Notes under the pieces: model-generated | Told to the model about the DNA's origin: nothing | Seen by the model: the letters and a program-made list of their open reading frames with translations, nothing else | Database searches by the model: none | Program-made: the position numbers and the translations under genes | Origin: Rhabditoides inermis | Lineage: Eukaryota > Nematoda > Chromadorea > Rhabditida > Rhabditidae | NCBI GenBank assembly: GCA_963966185.1 | Contig: CAWZYM010000203.1 | Coordinates: 279,278-343,277, forward strand | Direction: 5' to 3' | Length of the DNA: 64,000 nt | In this document: positions 30,344-42,000 of the stretch, in pieces | Layout: every line of letters starts with the position of its first letter | Numbering within the stretch: the first letter of the stretch is position 1

Positions 30344-33133
30344 GCAGACGTCTAACACGATCTTCTGCGTGGCGCTCTGCCTTCTACACGACATGATCAT
30401 CTTCCCGCTCGTCAACAAATGCGTAAAGGTGAACGCTGAATAAAATGTGATTTCCTGACTACTCCACGGTAGGATTGTGTGTTCGATCACATCAGAATCA
30501 GACTGATAAACAAACTGGTAATTAGGTGACTTCACTGCGCAAGATCGGCCTGGGCATCTTTCTGGGCATCCTGTTTGCCTTCTCGCTGTTGCTGGTTGAC
30601 ATAGCTGTGCCGGTGTATGGCGCCCAATGCAGGAATGGGCAGCGTGCACGTGTACAGTGATCCCGCACTCACGTGCACACATGAAGTGGTCGACGAGCAG
30701 CAGCAGAGCAAGTCTGGAGACACCCTGCGTGCCGGTATGGGGACAGGGAGGGAGGGAGAGAGAGAGAGAGGAGGGGAGAGAGAGAGGGAAGGAGGGGAGA
30801 GAGAGGGGGAGGAGAGAGGGAGGAGGGGTGAGAGAGGGAGGAGGAGAGAGGGAGGAGGGGGAGGGTAGGAGAGAGAGGGGAGGAGAGGGAGGAGGGGGAG
30901 GGAAGGAGAGAGAGAGGGAAGGAGAGAGAGAGAGGGGGGAGGAGAGAGGGAGGAGGGGGAGGGTAGGAGCGAGGGAAGAGGGAGGACGAGAGAGGGAGGG
31001 ACGAGAGAGGAAAGGAGAGAGAGGGGAGGAGAGAGAGGGAGAGAGGGGAGGGAGGGGGAGGGTAGGAGCGAGGAATAGGGAGGACGAGAGAGGGAAGGAG
31101 AGAGAGAGCGGGGTGAGAGAGAGAAAGGGAGAGAGGAGGGAGAGGAAGGAGAGAGAGAGCCTGGTTGCAGGCAACTACCTCTTGCGCAGTGACTGTCTCT
31201 CCACCCCTTTCCCTTTCAATGTGGCTGATCAAGGCTGGACGGCAGTGGCTCTCCTGAATGCATCGAGCGGACACGTTGCTGTGGCGCAGTGAGTGGGCCA
31301 ATCGTTAATTCGATTTAAACTGTTGTATATAAACAATATAAATATATCAATTATAATTACAGAATAATATCATTATAACAATAACAATAGCATATGAAAA
31401 AAGTTGTATTGTTTTATAATCACAATATGAAACCATCTTGAATTTCACTTCAGAAACGGCACCTTCGACATCCATCCCAGTCTCCCCATGTCTGTCGACG
31501 TCTTCCTTCTATCCGCTGCTGAAAACGCGGTAATAAAAAAAACTTTCAGTGTCCATTAACTGTTTCTCTTGCTTAGACCATTTCCGCGGCGGATTCCTTC
31601 AGTCGCACAAGCTCTCGCAATGTCAAGCTCCTCTCGTCGTTCTACAACGAGCCGATTCGTCGGATATCGGCTAAAGAATGGTTGGATGAGGGAGGGCACG
31701 GCTCGTCATTTCGGCCGGGTTCCGCTGTCCGCAGACAAAGACCGCGTCGCGACCGCTCTGCGCATTTTTTTAACAATTGGTTGGCACGCTGCCAAGGAAT
31801 GCGAGCGGTCATTTCCCGCTGGGCATTAGCGTGCGACACGGTCGCTGTCTGCGGACACGCTGCGACAGAGAGCGGCGACCGGAATGAAGGGGTCAAAATG
31901 ATTACATATGTACCTTCAGTGATTCGTGCCCCGATGTGATCGTGGAGGACTTGGACATCACTTACGAGTCGAATGCTCGCATAGTGTACATCGATAGAGG
32001 AGCGGGTGTGAACGAAGGGAGATTCCATAAGATGACGTGAGTATCGAAAGTATTTCAAGAGGTAGCGACTAGTAACTACTGCGCTTTCTAAAAACTTTCC
32101 AAATCACTATAAGAAAGGTTTCCGAAGTACCAAAGTGGTTATATGTAGGGTAATCGCAAGTGGCTAAGGGGTGATTGAAGTAGTTGAAAGACTGGTGTTT
32201 CGGGACTAGTTTGAATTTTTTGAAATTCAGCGCGCGTCCCGGCAACACGGTGAGCGGGTGGTGGATGATGGTGGCGCAGCTGATTATGGCAGAGTGCGAG
32301 GTGACCTTCCTCTTTCTCTCTCTCTTTTCCTCTATCTCTCCTCTCTCTCTCTCTTTCCCTCTCTCTCCCTCTCTCTCTCCCTCCCTCCCCCTCTCTCCCT
32401 CTCTCTCTCCCTCTCACTCTCTCTCCCTCTGCCTCTCCCTCCCTCTCTCTCTCTCTCACCTCGCGTTTATCCAGGTTCTTCTCGCGATTCCCGGCCCCGA
32501 ATTCGCGTACAGCGAGACGACGGCCACTATGAAATCGTTTGTTGTGGTGCGAGTTATACAGAAATTGAAAATAAGTTAACGATTTGGCGAAAATTGGCTA
32601 AAACGGCTGCAAAGCTCCTTTCTCCTTTCTCGGTTCTCCGTTGAGCTACAGAGTTCTAGTTTAGCCGAAATCGAACGCTCCAATCTATCGAACGCCACCT
32701 CTTACATTACCTCACATTACCTTACGCCACCTCTTACATTTACATCATTACGTCATTCCAGTGCATCTACTACTTTCTCATGTCGGCTGCGTCGTTCCTC
32801 GTTTTTCTGTGCACTGTCTCGCTGAAAAAGCACTTTGAGACGATAACGGTGGCGATGGGAGCGACACTCGCACTGTGGCTGGTTTGCGCCGCGGTGCGTC
32901 TCTCTCTCTCTCTCCCTCTCCCTCTCTCTCTCTTCCTCTCTCTCTCTCTTTCTCTCCCTCTTTCCCCTCCCCCCCCCCTGTTCTCATGATATTTTAGTAC
33001 TTCTTCTACTGTGCCCGCTCCTACCAATACGTGGATATCGAGACGCTGAAGAGTCTCGAGAACAGCGACGTGCTATCGCAGGTAAGGAGAGAGAGTGGGG
33101 AGGGAGAGAGAGGGGGGGGGATGAGAGAGAGGG

Positions 33134-33175
<42 letters not shown>

Positions 33176-33332
33176 AGAGAGTCGGTTCTCTATATTCCAG
33201 CCGGAGCGGAGTGAGTTGGAGAAGGGCGAGCCAGCGGATGCGGGCAAGACCCGAACTAGCAGCGAGAAGGCGACTGAGACTGAGAAGACGAGAACGGAAG
33301 AAACTGGCAGCTATTCGAAAGCCGAACAGTAA
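26812..33332 (+). CDS. Divergent POT/PTR2 (SLC15-type) transporter
   Basis: Multipass membrane transporter of the proton-dependent oligopeptide family, about 693 aa. Exons: 26812-26868, 27025-27098, 27144-27268, 27371-27420, 27718-27801, 28160-28264, 28659-28775, 29393-29468, 29794-29876, 30050-30133, 30172-30231, 30348-30428, 30526-30734 (with an internal problem, below), 31171-31288, 31454-31529, 31577-31680, 31920-32036, 32231-32300, 32475-32546, 32762-32893, 32998-33081, 33201-33332. Family signs: GAGILVDNWLGRYRALL (TM2-3), FIADQ (about 126-130), HPRYSRAFIANVHR (244-257), VSRLLVISIPFFFMNAFQ, a large extracellular domain (about 362-531), then AIPGPEFAYSETTATMKS (about 557-574). The usual ExxERFxYYG motif of TM1 is absent, so proton-coupled peptide transport is doubtful. 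Reading frame across 30610-30645 needs a 28-nt intron (30615-30642) or a frameshift. The start ATG is uncertain. Confidence 0.85.
28265..28650 (+). repeat. GA microsatellite filling a transporter intron
   Basis: Imperfect (GA)n/(GGGA)n purine tract starting directly at the donor (GTGAGGAGAGAGAG) and running almost to the acceptor at 28658. The open frame on the opposite strand (Leu-Ser rich) is an artefact. Confidence 0.9.
30735..31160 (+). repeat. GA/GGGA tract filling a transporter intron
   Basis: Purine-only tract of about 420 bp from the donor GTATGG to near the acceptor at 31170. It produces long but meaningless open frames on both strands. Confidence 0.9.
31700..31895. repeat. Imperfect inverted repeat in a transporter intron
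   Basis: TGTCCGCAGACAAAGACCG near 31726 is matched in inverse by CGGTCGCTGTCTGCGGACA near 31839, with further complementary flanks (GTCGCGACCGCT). It lies in the intron 31681-31919 and is probably a small non-autonomous element. Confidence 0.5.
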
Positions 33333-33855
33333 CTTTCCCTTAAATCCCCTTATTGTTAAGCGAGAGTGATCGCAGAAATTTTCTATTTCATCACGCGTGT
33401 ACAGAGTGTTTGCCAGTGAGAGCGTGATAAATGTGTGACTGTTTGGTTGCGGTCTGTGGGTCCGTCCGCCCGGTTCTTAACAATGTTCATTCACCCTTTG
33501 CGTACAGTGAGAACATCATTCCCACTCACTCTGATCTCATCAGATGCATAAACGCCGTGAAACACTGCGACACTGGTAGAGTGATAGCGGTGCTGACTAG
33601 GTCAACAAAAACAAACCCCATCACCGACAGATCACGATGTTAGAAAACTACTCGACTACTCCACTTTCAGAGTCTAGGAAAAACCTGCGAATAGTAACAT
33701 AACGAACTGTATCTTGCTGAAAAGCTGAGTGGAACCGAGCGATTTGTAGTTTTCTATTAATATCAAGCAATTACTGTTCCCGTGTGTAACAGGTGAGCGA
33801 GCACCTTGTTTATTTCTCACCACTTTGCCCTGGGGCGATCTACAATCTCTGAATC

Positions 33856-33900
<45 letters not shown>

Positions 33901-34214
33901 GCGCTGCTTCCTCCACTCACTATCCGATCAATCACACGCATCTTTCTTGTCGTTTTGATCTTATCAATGATACATTCTATCCCGATATAGATATAGCTCT
34001 GCCACCGCGACTCACATAAATAGACCAACCGCCGTCGATTTTGCAATATCATTGCTCTGTGTTTGTAATTTTGATCTTGTGGTTAGTACTTTAGTATCCT
34101 TCCGAAAACAGACTCTTGTTGAAGCGATCTTTTCTAGCTATCGTTATTTCAGGAAAAGGCTATTTTTATTAAATTAATAATTATTATTATAGTTATTAAT
34201 TGTATTATATTTAG
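33333..34214. other. Transporter 3' flank and lectin upstream region
   Basis: No additional gene recognised. Contains a GA tract at 33858-33902. A clear AATAAA for the transporter is not visible; GATAAA near 33426 could serve. Confidence 0.4.
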
Positions 34215-34365
34215 ATGTTGTTTTTCTTTGCTCTCATCGTCATAACAACTGCACAACTGCACTCATCGGTTTGTTTTTGTATTATCTTCGTATCATGTAT
34301 GATGCATAATGTTGTATATCAGATTATAGAGATTATAGAGATATTAGATATATCATATATATATA

Positions 34366-34399
<34 letters not shown>

Positions 34400-34533
34400 C
34401 ATAGATATATCATAGATACATCATAGATACATCATAGATACATCATAGATACATCATAGATATATCATAGATTCAGATTGATACGATCGACTGTCCGGCC
34501 GGTTGGACGAGATTCGAGCAGCGGTGCATGAAG

Positions 34534-34616
<83 letters not shown>

Positions 34617-35987
34617 CAGACTAGTACATTACCACAACACCACAACGATTTTGTGAAGAGAGTCTTTATTGACACATTAAAACCGTTCAAGGGTTGTACT
34701 CGATGGGGAGGTTCTTGCGGCGGACCATTCCGTCGCCCTGGAACCACTCACGGCGGAAGGTCTTGGCGGCGCCGTCGGGGGTGTTGGTCCACTCGATGGT
34801 GATGCGGTCGTTGTTGGTGTCCTCCTCTCCGAACTTGAACGCGTCGCAAGAGACGGCCATCAGCACGGCCTCCTTGGGGTCGAGCACTCCGCACGGCGGG
34901 TCGACGCCGAGGCGCTTCATGTTGGTGGTCTTGATGGCCCATCCGATGCGGCGACCTCCAGTGTTGGTGATCTGAAAAAGACCAATCATTCAATGATCGA
35001 TCGATATCCGATCGATATCCACGCACCTTGATGTGGTAGGTGTGCTTGTCATCGTAGGGGGCGTTGAAGACGATCTTGGTACCCGGCTGGGTGTTGATAT
35101 CTCCGGGAGCGACGGACTGAGCCATGGCGAATGGATGCCGGCAGCCCGCCGCGCCCGCTTTTTATTCGCCTCTCCACACATGCAAATCGGCGAGTTCGCG
35201 AGAAATGACTAATTTTTATCAGGACAATGGCAATGCAAATAGGTACGAGTTTGCCTTGCTAATCGATATGCAAATTAGGCCAATTAGGGAAGAATCATTG
35301 ATCGACGTTGTCCATTGTTCTCATGGGTATATCAATGCTGGCGGATCTATATAGTTGTGCGTTCCGGCGGTTCAGTGGATTTAAACACAACACAATATGA
35401 TCCTAACTCCTACCAGTCCACCCTGGCTGGCACGACAGTGCAACACCCGTACGTACCACAACAGCCTATTGAGTCCCCTCTCCCCCGCCGGTAGACCAAC
35501 CACCCGATCTTACTCAGCCAAACCACAACGCGACAAGTGACATTACACAATTATTACGAGTCACATTGCTCGGGGAGGGAAGAGGGAAGACTGCTGTTTC
35601 ATCCAGAGATTGGCGGGGGCGGGGCGGCGCGACATCGCGCCATTCCAATGACCGCGACAACAGTCGTTCTCAGACAAGACCAAACGAAGGAATGCGACTC
35701 TCAAATCAAATCAAATCAAAACAAAAAAGTGCGACTCTGCACAAACTTAAAGGAACAGTGGCGACTTATTTTTGACTCAGAGTATTGTTAAAAATTATAT
35801 TAACCTAACACATTTTCATTTTTTGCGAAACAACGACGATTCTGCGTTACTTTCGAATCTGCCACTGCCACGGATGCAGACGAAAATTTGATGTTGTTCT
35901 GCTGATGTGAGAATGAGGAGTTGTGGCAGGTTGTGGCAGAAATAAGTCGCCACTGTTCCTTTAACAGACGAGACTGGTGTTTGAAAC

Positions 35988-36038
<51 letters not shown>

Positions 36039-39000
36039 ATTGAAATGATTTATCTCAAATCGTACGGCATTGGGGGAGTTTGGAGTTTATCTTGGGTAAT
36101 TGGCAAATGACTTGGGTCCGGCCGCGTCCGTCGTTGGTCCCTCAGCAGCAGAAGCTTGGTCGCAGCATCCTCGAGGCGTCGGGCGAACGGGGCGGCGGCC
36201 GGCTGTATCGCGCACTATCGGACAGCTCTCTTGGTCCCCTTGTCGCGGGGAGAGAGACAGCCCTACACGAGTACAGTATCAGTGTTGTATTGTGACATGA
36301 CCAGATTGCTTATCTCACTGCCCAACTTCTCGCTGTAGTCGGGTTCTCTCGTATCTGTCTTTGTATCTCGCAATCATCTTCAGTGCCTTTTCTGGTCTAG
36401 TATTTCCATATTTTGGGTTGTAACTCTCCCCCAATGTATGCAAGTAATATATAGCTTTTGAAAACTCAAGAGTCTCGCATTGGATCTGACCAATCAAGTC
36501 ATTCCACTCCGTCTTTGGAATTCCAAGAGATTTCATCGCACTATCATTCTCTTTCCAATAGTCACCGAGAGAACTGACAAGGAAAGGGTGAAGAGACACT
36601 TTGTATCCCAACCCTTTATATGTTTCAGCAATACCAGTGTACTTATCGATCTTATCAGCAGCGGCGTTGTGGAATGACTCGATTCCCTTTCCAAAAGAGA
36701 CACGCACATCCACTATCACCACTTCTTTTTCACTCTCTCTTTTTAGCACAATGTCAGGGCGGAGGTTTCCTCCATCTATCGCATTGCGCGTATCAGTCTC
36801 AATCCAAGCATTTTGATTCACTGCGCTCTTTTCCGCAGCAGCCACTATTATGTCTTGAATGTTGTTATGCCTGTCCGTCACTCCCGTTTTCAAATGAGCT
36901 TCACACCCATTGAGCACGTGAGCAAGCGTCTCAATCTTTCTCTCGTTGCACACAGAGCACATCTTGTCTGATTCTGCATTCTTCGAATTGAATCTCGATC
37001 CTTTCAGAGGAAGATTATCGAGCAATGCTCGGTGTCTCCACTCAATCGCACTCTCAGTTACTGCCTGCGGCAATTTGCATCGCAGAATTTTCACATTTCG
37101 ATTGTCTTGCACAAACATGTCAAAATTGTTTCCGATCATCGAATATTCGGTACTCATTCTCTCAATGTTGCACTCGTCCAGCGCACACGTGATTCTCCGT
37201 TTGAGGAGATGTTTCATCTTCCTATCGGTTATCGATTTTTTGCTGGCTGGGGTTGCTTGCATTTCAACAACCAGCTCACCATTCACACATTTCACATCGA
37301 AAACGTGCATTGTCTTTCTGAAGTGTCGCACCGCCTCTCGGCAGTTGCGCATCACATTTGTCCGGCTACCGTATGACCCGATACGGTATCCCAACTGCTC
37401 ATCATTCAAATAGCGTGCACACATCTCTTTCTTATCAAGCGTGATTGCCTCTTGCACTCCAATCCAAGTTACTGAAATGTATTCCAGAAGATTCCAAAAC
37501 ACATTCTTTATGTAGTCATCGTCCGACCACAACAGCTTCATTGTCGTGTTTATATTACCAGTATACATGATGTCTTTCGGATGTTGCATATGGTAGCCTT
37601 TCGAGCAGTACAAGTACGGCTTCGGCACTCCACCCTTCACATTCTGTATGTGGGCAACAGTTGTTGCGAGCGTCCTTTCCAGCTCATCAATGCTGCTCAT
37701 TGCCAACTTGTCATTCATCGCGAAATAGTATAGGCGCGAAATCACAAATGTCTTGATTGCGTCTCTCAGCTGATCGCCACTGAGCGAGCCTCTGGCTGCT
37801 GCCAGCTTCCTCATATCGATTTTCATGTGCTCGAGTGATTCAGTCGGTTCGATTATATCGCGAAAACCGACATTGACACCTAGATACTTGTAACTGTCTG
37901 ATTCACCGAGTACAGTAATGCACTGGTCATACATCTTTGTTTCTTTCGTAATCACCCTCCCTTTTTGGATAGTGAGTGTGCCGCACTTGCGTGGCTTGAA
38001 TATCAGATTGATCTGGTTTGCGTCAACTGCCATTCTCTCAAGCTGATATTGCATGTCCGAATGATTCTTCGTGATCACAGCCATGTCATCAGCAAAAGCC
38101 AGCAGTGAAAACCTCTGTCCAAGGATTTCCATAGGTTTCACTCTCTTCAGATGTGCTCGAATGATCATTTCCAGCACAATATTGAACAAGATAGGTGAGA
38201 TTGGGTCACCCTGTTTCACACCTGCATTCATTGATATGCTTTTAGTTTTAGGAACAACAACGTGAGTTGCAGAGAGCCCGGCGAAATCATGTAACATTTT
38301 CTCACTGGACACATGACGACATGACGTGCTCTTATTTGCATAGAACGATTCGCCATTTCGCGCTGATTCTAACGGTATCTCATTTATGGGATCATGTACC
38401 CTGTAAAATAGTTAAAATCGGTAAAAAGTGATACGATGACGTCATATTTCTTTGATCTAGCCGCCATCGCTCAAAGTGAGTAATGAAAAATGCTAAATTA
38501 AGAGACGTATTTCATCGAGTACTTATCGATTACAGTCAAACAAAACCTAGTGGTACTATTATAAACGGATATGTTCATTATTTAACTATCGATGACGTCA
38601 TCAGTGCTTTGATCTAGCCGCCCTCTGTCGCACTTTCCCTATGTGAGCGCGCGCTCCGGGGCGCGGCGCCGTGCGGAATTAGAGCGCAATGTGAACTATG
38701 AACCCTACGAGCATTATATATTTTTGAAATCAGCTATAAATGGACCACATTTATGAACTCATTGCTATACCATATCCAAATATTTGAAAATCGCATTGTG
38801 GTCCCTATTTTAGTTTGATCGTGCTTTGTATTTACGCGGAATGATGATCCATCGTACAAGTCCGCAATGATGTGTCGAAATTCGGGCGGAAAGCCAAGAG
38901 CCCTGAGGGCCTCGAGTATCGCTATGTGTGGCACGCTGCCAAAAGCATTGGCAAGGTCGAGCCATGATACACAGATGTCACCTTTTATCGCTTTGACATG

Positions 39001-42000
39001 CTGAATCGGTGTTCGGAGAAGAGCAATGTTCTCCAATGTACCTTCTCTATTCGTGAAGCCCTTCTGGCAATCACTAATCATTCCTTTAATCGCGCACATT
39101 CTCTTTGTCAAGAGACCCGTGTACACTTTGTACAGAACATTCATAAGACTGATCGGTCGCCAGTTTTCAATATCCATTTCGTCTCCCTTCTTGTAGATGA
39201 GAGACGTATTCGTTTCTTTCCAGCTTTTCGGGATGCGTTGTTCTCGCATGCATCGATTGAACAATTCAGTAATGAACAGTCCTTCAGGATCGGCCAGAAT
39301 AAGGTCGCTATACATAGTGCCATCCGGTCCCGGCGCCGTATTAGGCTTATTTTTCAAGACAGTCATCACTTCGTTTTGTCCGAACCGCCTCAACAATGAG
39401 CCGGAGATGTTCAACTTGGGTAGATTGGCGGCTAGCCGCCTCACAGCATCGTAATCACATGGCGCGACCGTAGTCGTCTTTCGGAAATAACTTTCCACTT
39501 TGTTGATTCCAATTTCGCAATCTTTCGACTCTTCGCCGAGAATACGTTTCACTGCATGTGCTTTGTTTTCCTTATACAGTATCCTCAAATCGTTCTGCTT
39601 CCTAGGGGCGCAGCCTTGCCTCTTTTTGTTTTGTTTTGGTTGTATTGTCCGATCAGCGAGAGCTTCGCATGACGGCAACTCATCCTCCAACAGTTTACAC
39701 GCTTCCGCGTGTCTCTCTTTCCTCTTAAGGTATGCAAATTTCACGAACTGATCAGCTACATACTCGACCTGTTCGAACGAGGTCGTCTGATTTAGCTTCT
39801 CCAGCCAACTCCCCTTCACTGGAAGTGGCATGGGGTTCACCTGCATGTGGGACAAGTCAATATCCATGAGTTTCGGTATCTGACTCGTTCTCTCATTATG
39901 AATCGTTGTTCTCATTCTCACTCTCAGCTGTTCTAGCTCTCCAATCGAGTGAAAAAGCGGTCGATTATCGATTAATTGTTCGAGAATCATCACAATTCTC
40001 AGCCCACAATTCATTTCCATTCTCTCTTGCCTACTGTAGGTGGCAGGCTCGGCATACTGTATCTCGCTGCCAAACAGGCGCTCCAGTTTATCAATCGATC
40101 GATTATCGATCGAGTTACATTGTCTAGGATCGTATACGGTAGTCGTGCTGTGAGACTTATCAGCCACAACCAGCATCCAGTGATTGTTGTAGTGGTACGG
40201 TAGCACCACTTTACTGTACCTTGCGTCTCGCATTGCGTTACACAGTGCGATCTCGCTTCCTTTGTATTTCCATATCACTCCACGCACGATAGCGGGGTTC
40301 ATGGGACCGGGTAAAACGCGGCCCTGGCCCTGGCCCTGGCCCGTGGCCCTTGAGTGGTAAAATGCGGCCCGTGGCCCTGTGGCCCTGATATTGTGTTATT
40401 GTTATTTATGTGTTTTATCTTCTGATTCAAAGCACAACTGATATGAAACTTATATTTTAGACACGAAAACACCTAAAAATTATTATATTTCACAATTATG
40501 TTTGTGTACGATACTCTAGTTCACTTTCAAACAGTGACCACAACTTTGAATCCGATGCGGCCCGGCCATTCTTTCTACTTTCCAAACAGAACTATCTATT
40601 CTATTGAAGCCAACCTATCAATTAGACTCCTGTCTACCAGAAAACACTAACGACAGCTCAATAGACACTCTCACTGGCCCGGTATACCGTGCGTGGCCCT
40701 CTCTTTCCACTGTGGCCACAACTCTGAATCCGATGCGGCCCGGCCATTCTTTCTACTTTCCAATCAGAACTATCTATTCTAATGAAGCATACTTATCAAT
40801 TAGACACCTGTCTACCAGAAAACACTAACGACAGCTCAATAGATACTCTCACTGGCTCGGTATACCGTGCGTGGCCCTCTCTTTCCACTGTGGCCACAAC
40901 TCTGAATCCGATGCGGCCCGGCCATTCTTTCTACTTTCCAATCAGAACTATCTATTCTAATGAAGCATACCTATCAATTAGACACCTGTCTACCAGAAAA
41001 CACTAACGACAGCTCAATAGACACTCTCACTGGCCCGGTATACCGTGCGTGGCCCTCTCTTTCCACTGTGGCCACAACTCTGAATCTGATGCGGCCCGGC
41101 CATTCTTTCTACTTTCCAAACAGAACTATCTATTCTATTGAAGCATACCTATCAATTAGACTCCTGTCCTCCAGAAAACACTAACGACAGCTCAATAGAT
41201 ACTCTCACTGGCCCGGTATACCGTGCGTGGCCCTCTCTTTCCACTGTGGCCACAACTCTGAATCCGATGCGGCCCGGCCATTCTTTCTACTTTCCAATCA
41301 GAACTATCTATTCTAATGAAGCATACCTATCAATTAGACACCTGTCTGCCAGGAGACACTAACGACAGCTCAATAGATACTCTCACTGGCCCGGTATACC
41401 GTGCGTGGCCCTCTCTTTCCACTGTGGCCACAACTCTGAATCCGATGCGGCCCGGCCATTCTTTCTACTTTCCAATCAGAACTATCTATTCTAATGAAGC
41501 ATACCTATCAATTAGACACCTGTCTACCAGAAAACACTAACGACAGCTCAATAGATACTCTCACTGGCCCGGTATACCGTGCGTGGCCCTCTCTTTCCAC
41601 TGTGGCCACAACTCTGAATCCGATGCGGCCCGGCCATTCTTTCTACTTTCCAATCAGAACTATCTATTCTAATGAAGCATACCTATCAATTAGACACCTG
41701 TCTGCCAGGAGACACTAACGACAGCTCAATAGATACTCTCACTGGCCCGGTATACCGTGCGTGGCCCTCTCTTTCCACTGTGGCCACAACTCTGAATCCG
41801 ATGCGGCCCGGCCATTCTTTCTACTTTCCAATCAGAACTATCTTTTCTAATGAAGCATACCTATCAATTAGACACCTGTCTGCCAGGAGACACTAACGAC
41901 AGCTCAATAGATACTCTCACTGGCCCGGTATACCGTGCGTGGCCCTCTCTTTCCACTGTGGCCACAACTCTGAATCCGATGCGGCCCGGCCATTCTTTCT

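Noticed and set aside
29966..31174. A 402-codon open frame on the minus strand
   Set aside because: It covers transporter introns and exons antisense and consists mostly of Leu-Ser-Pro runs from the purine tract 30735-31160.
36946..37413. Plus-strand frames across the retroelement (e.g. 155 codons)
   Set aside because: Antisense shadows of the endonuclease and RT coding sequence.
38234..38816. The 559-bp insert in the RT read as a spliceosomal intron
   Set aside because: No GT...AG borders on the coding strand, but inverted ends and a 9-bp target duplication.
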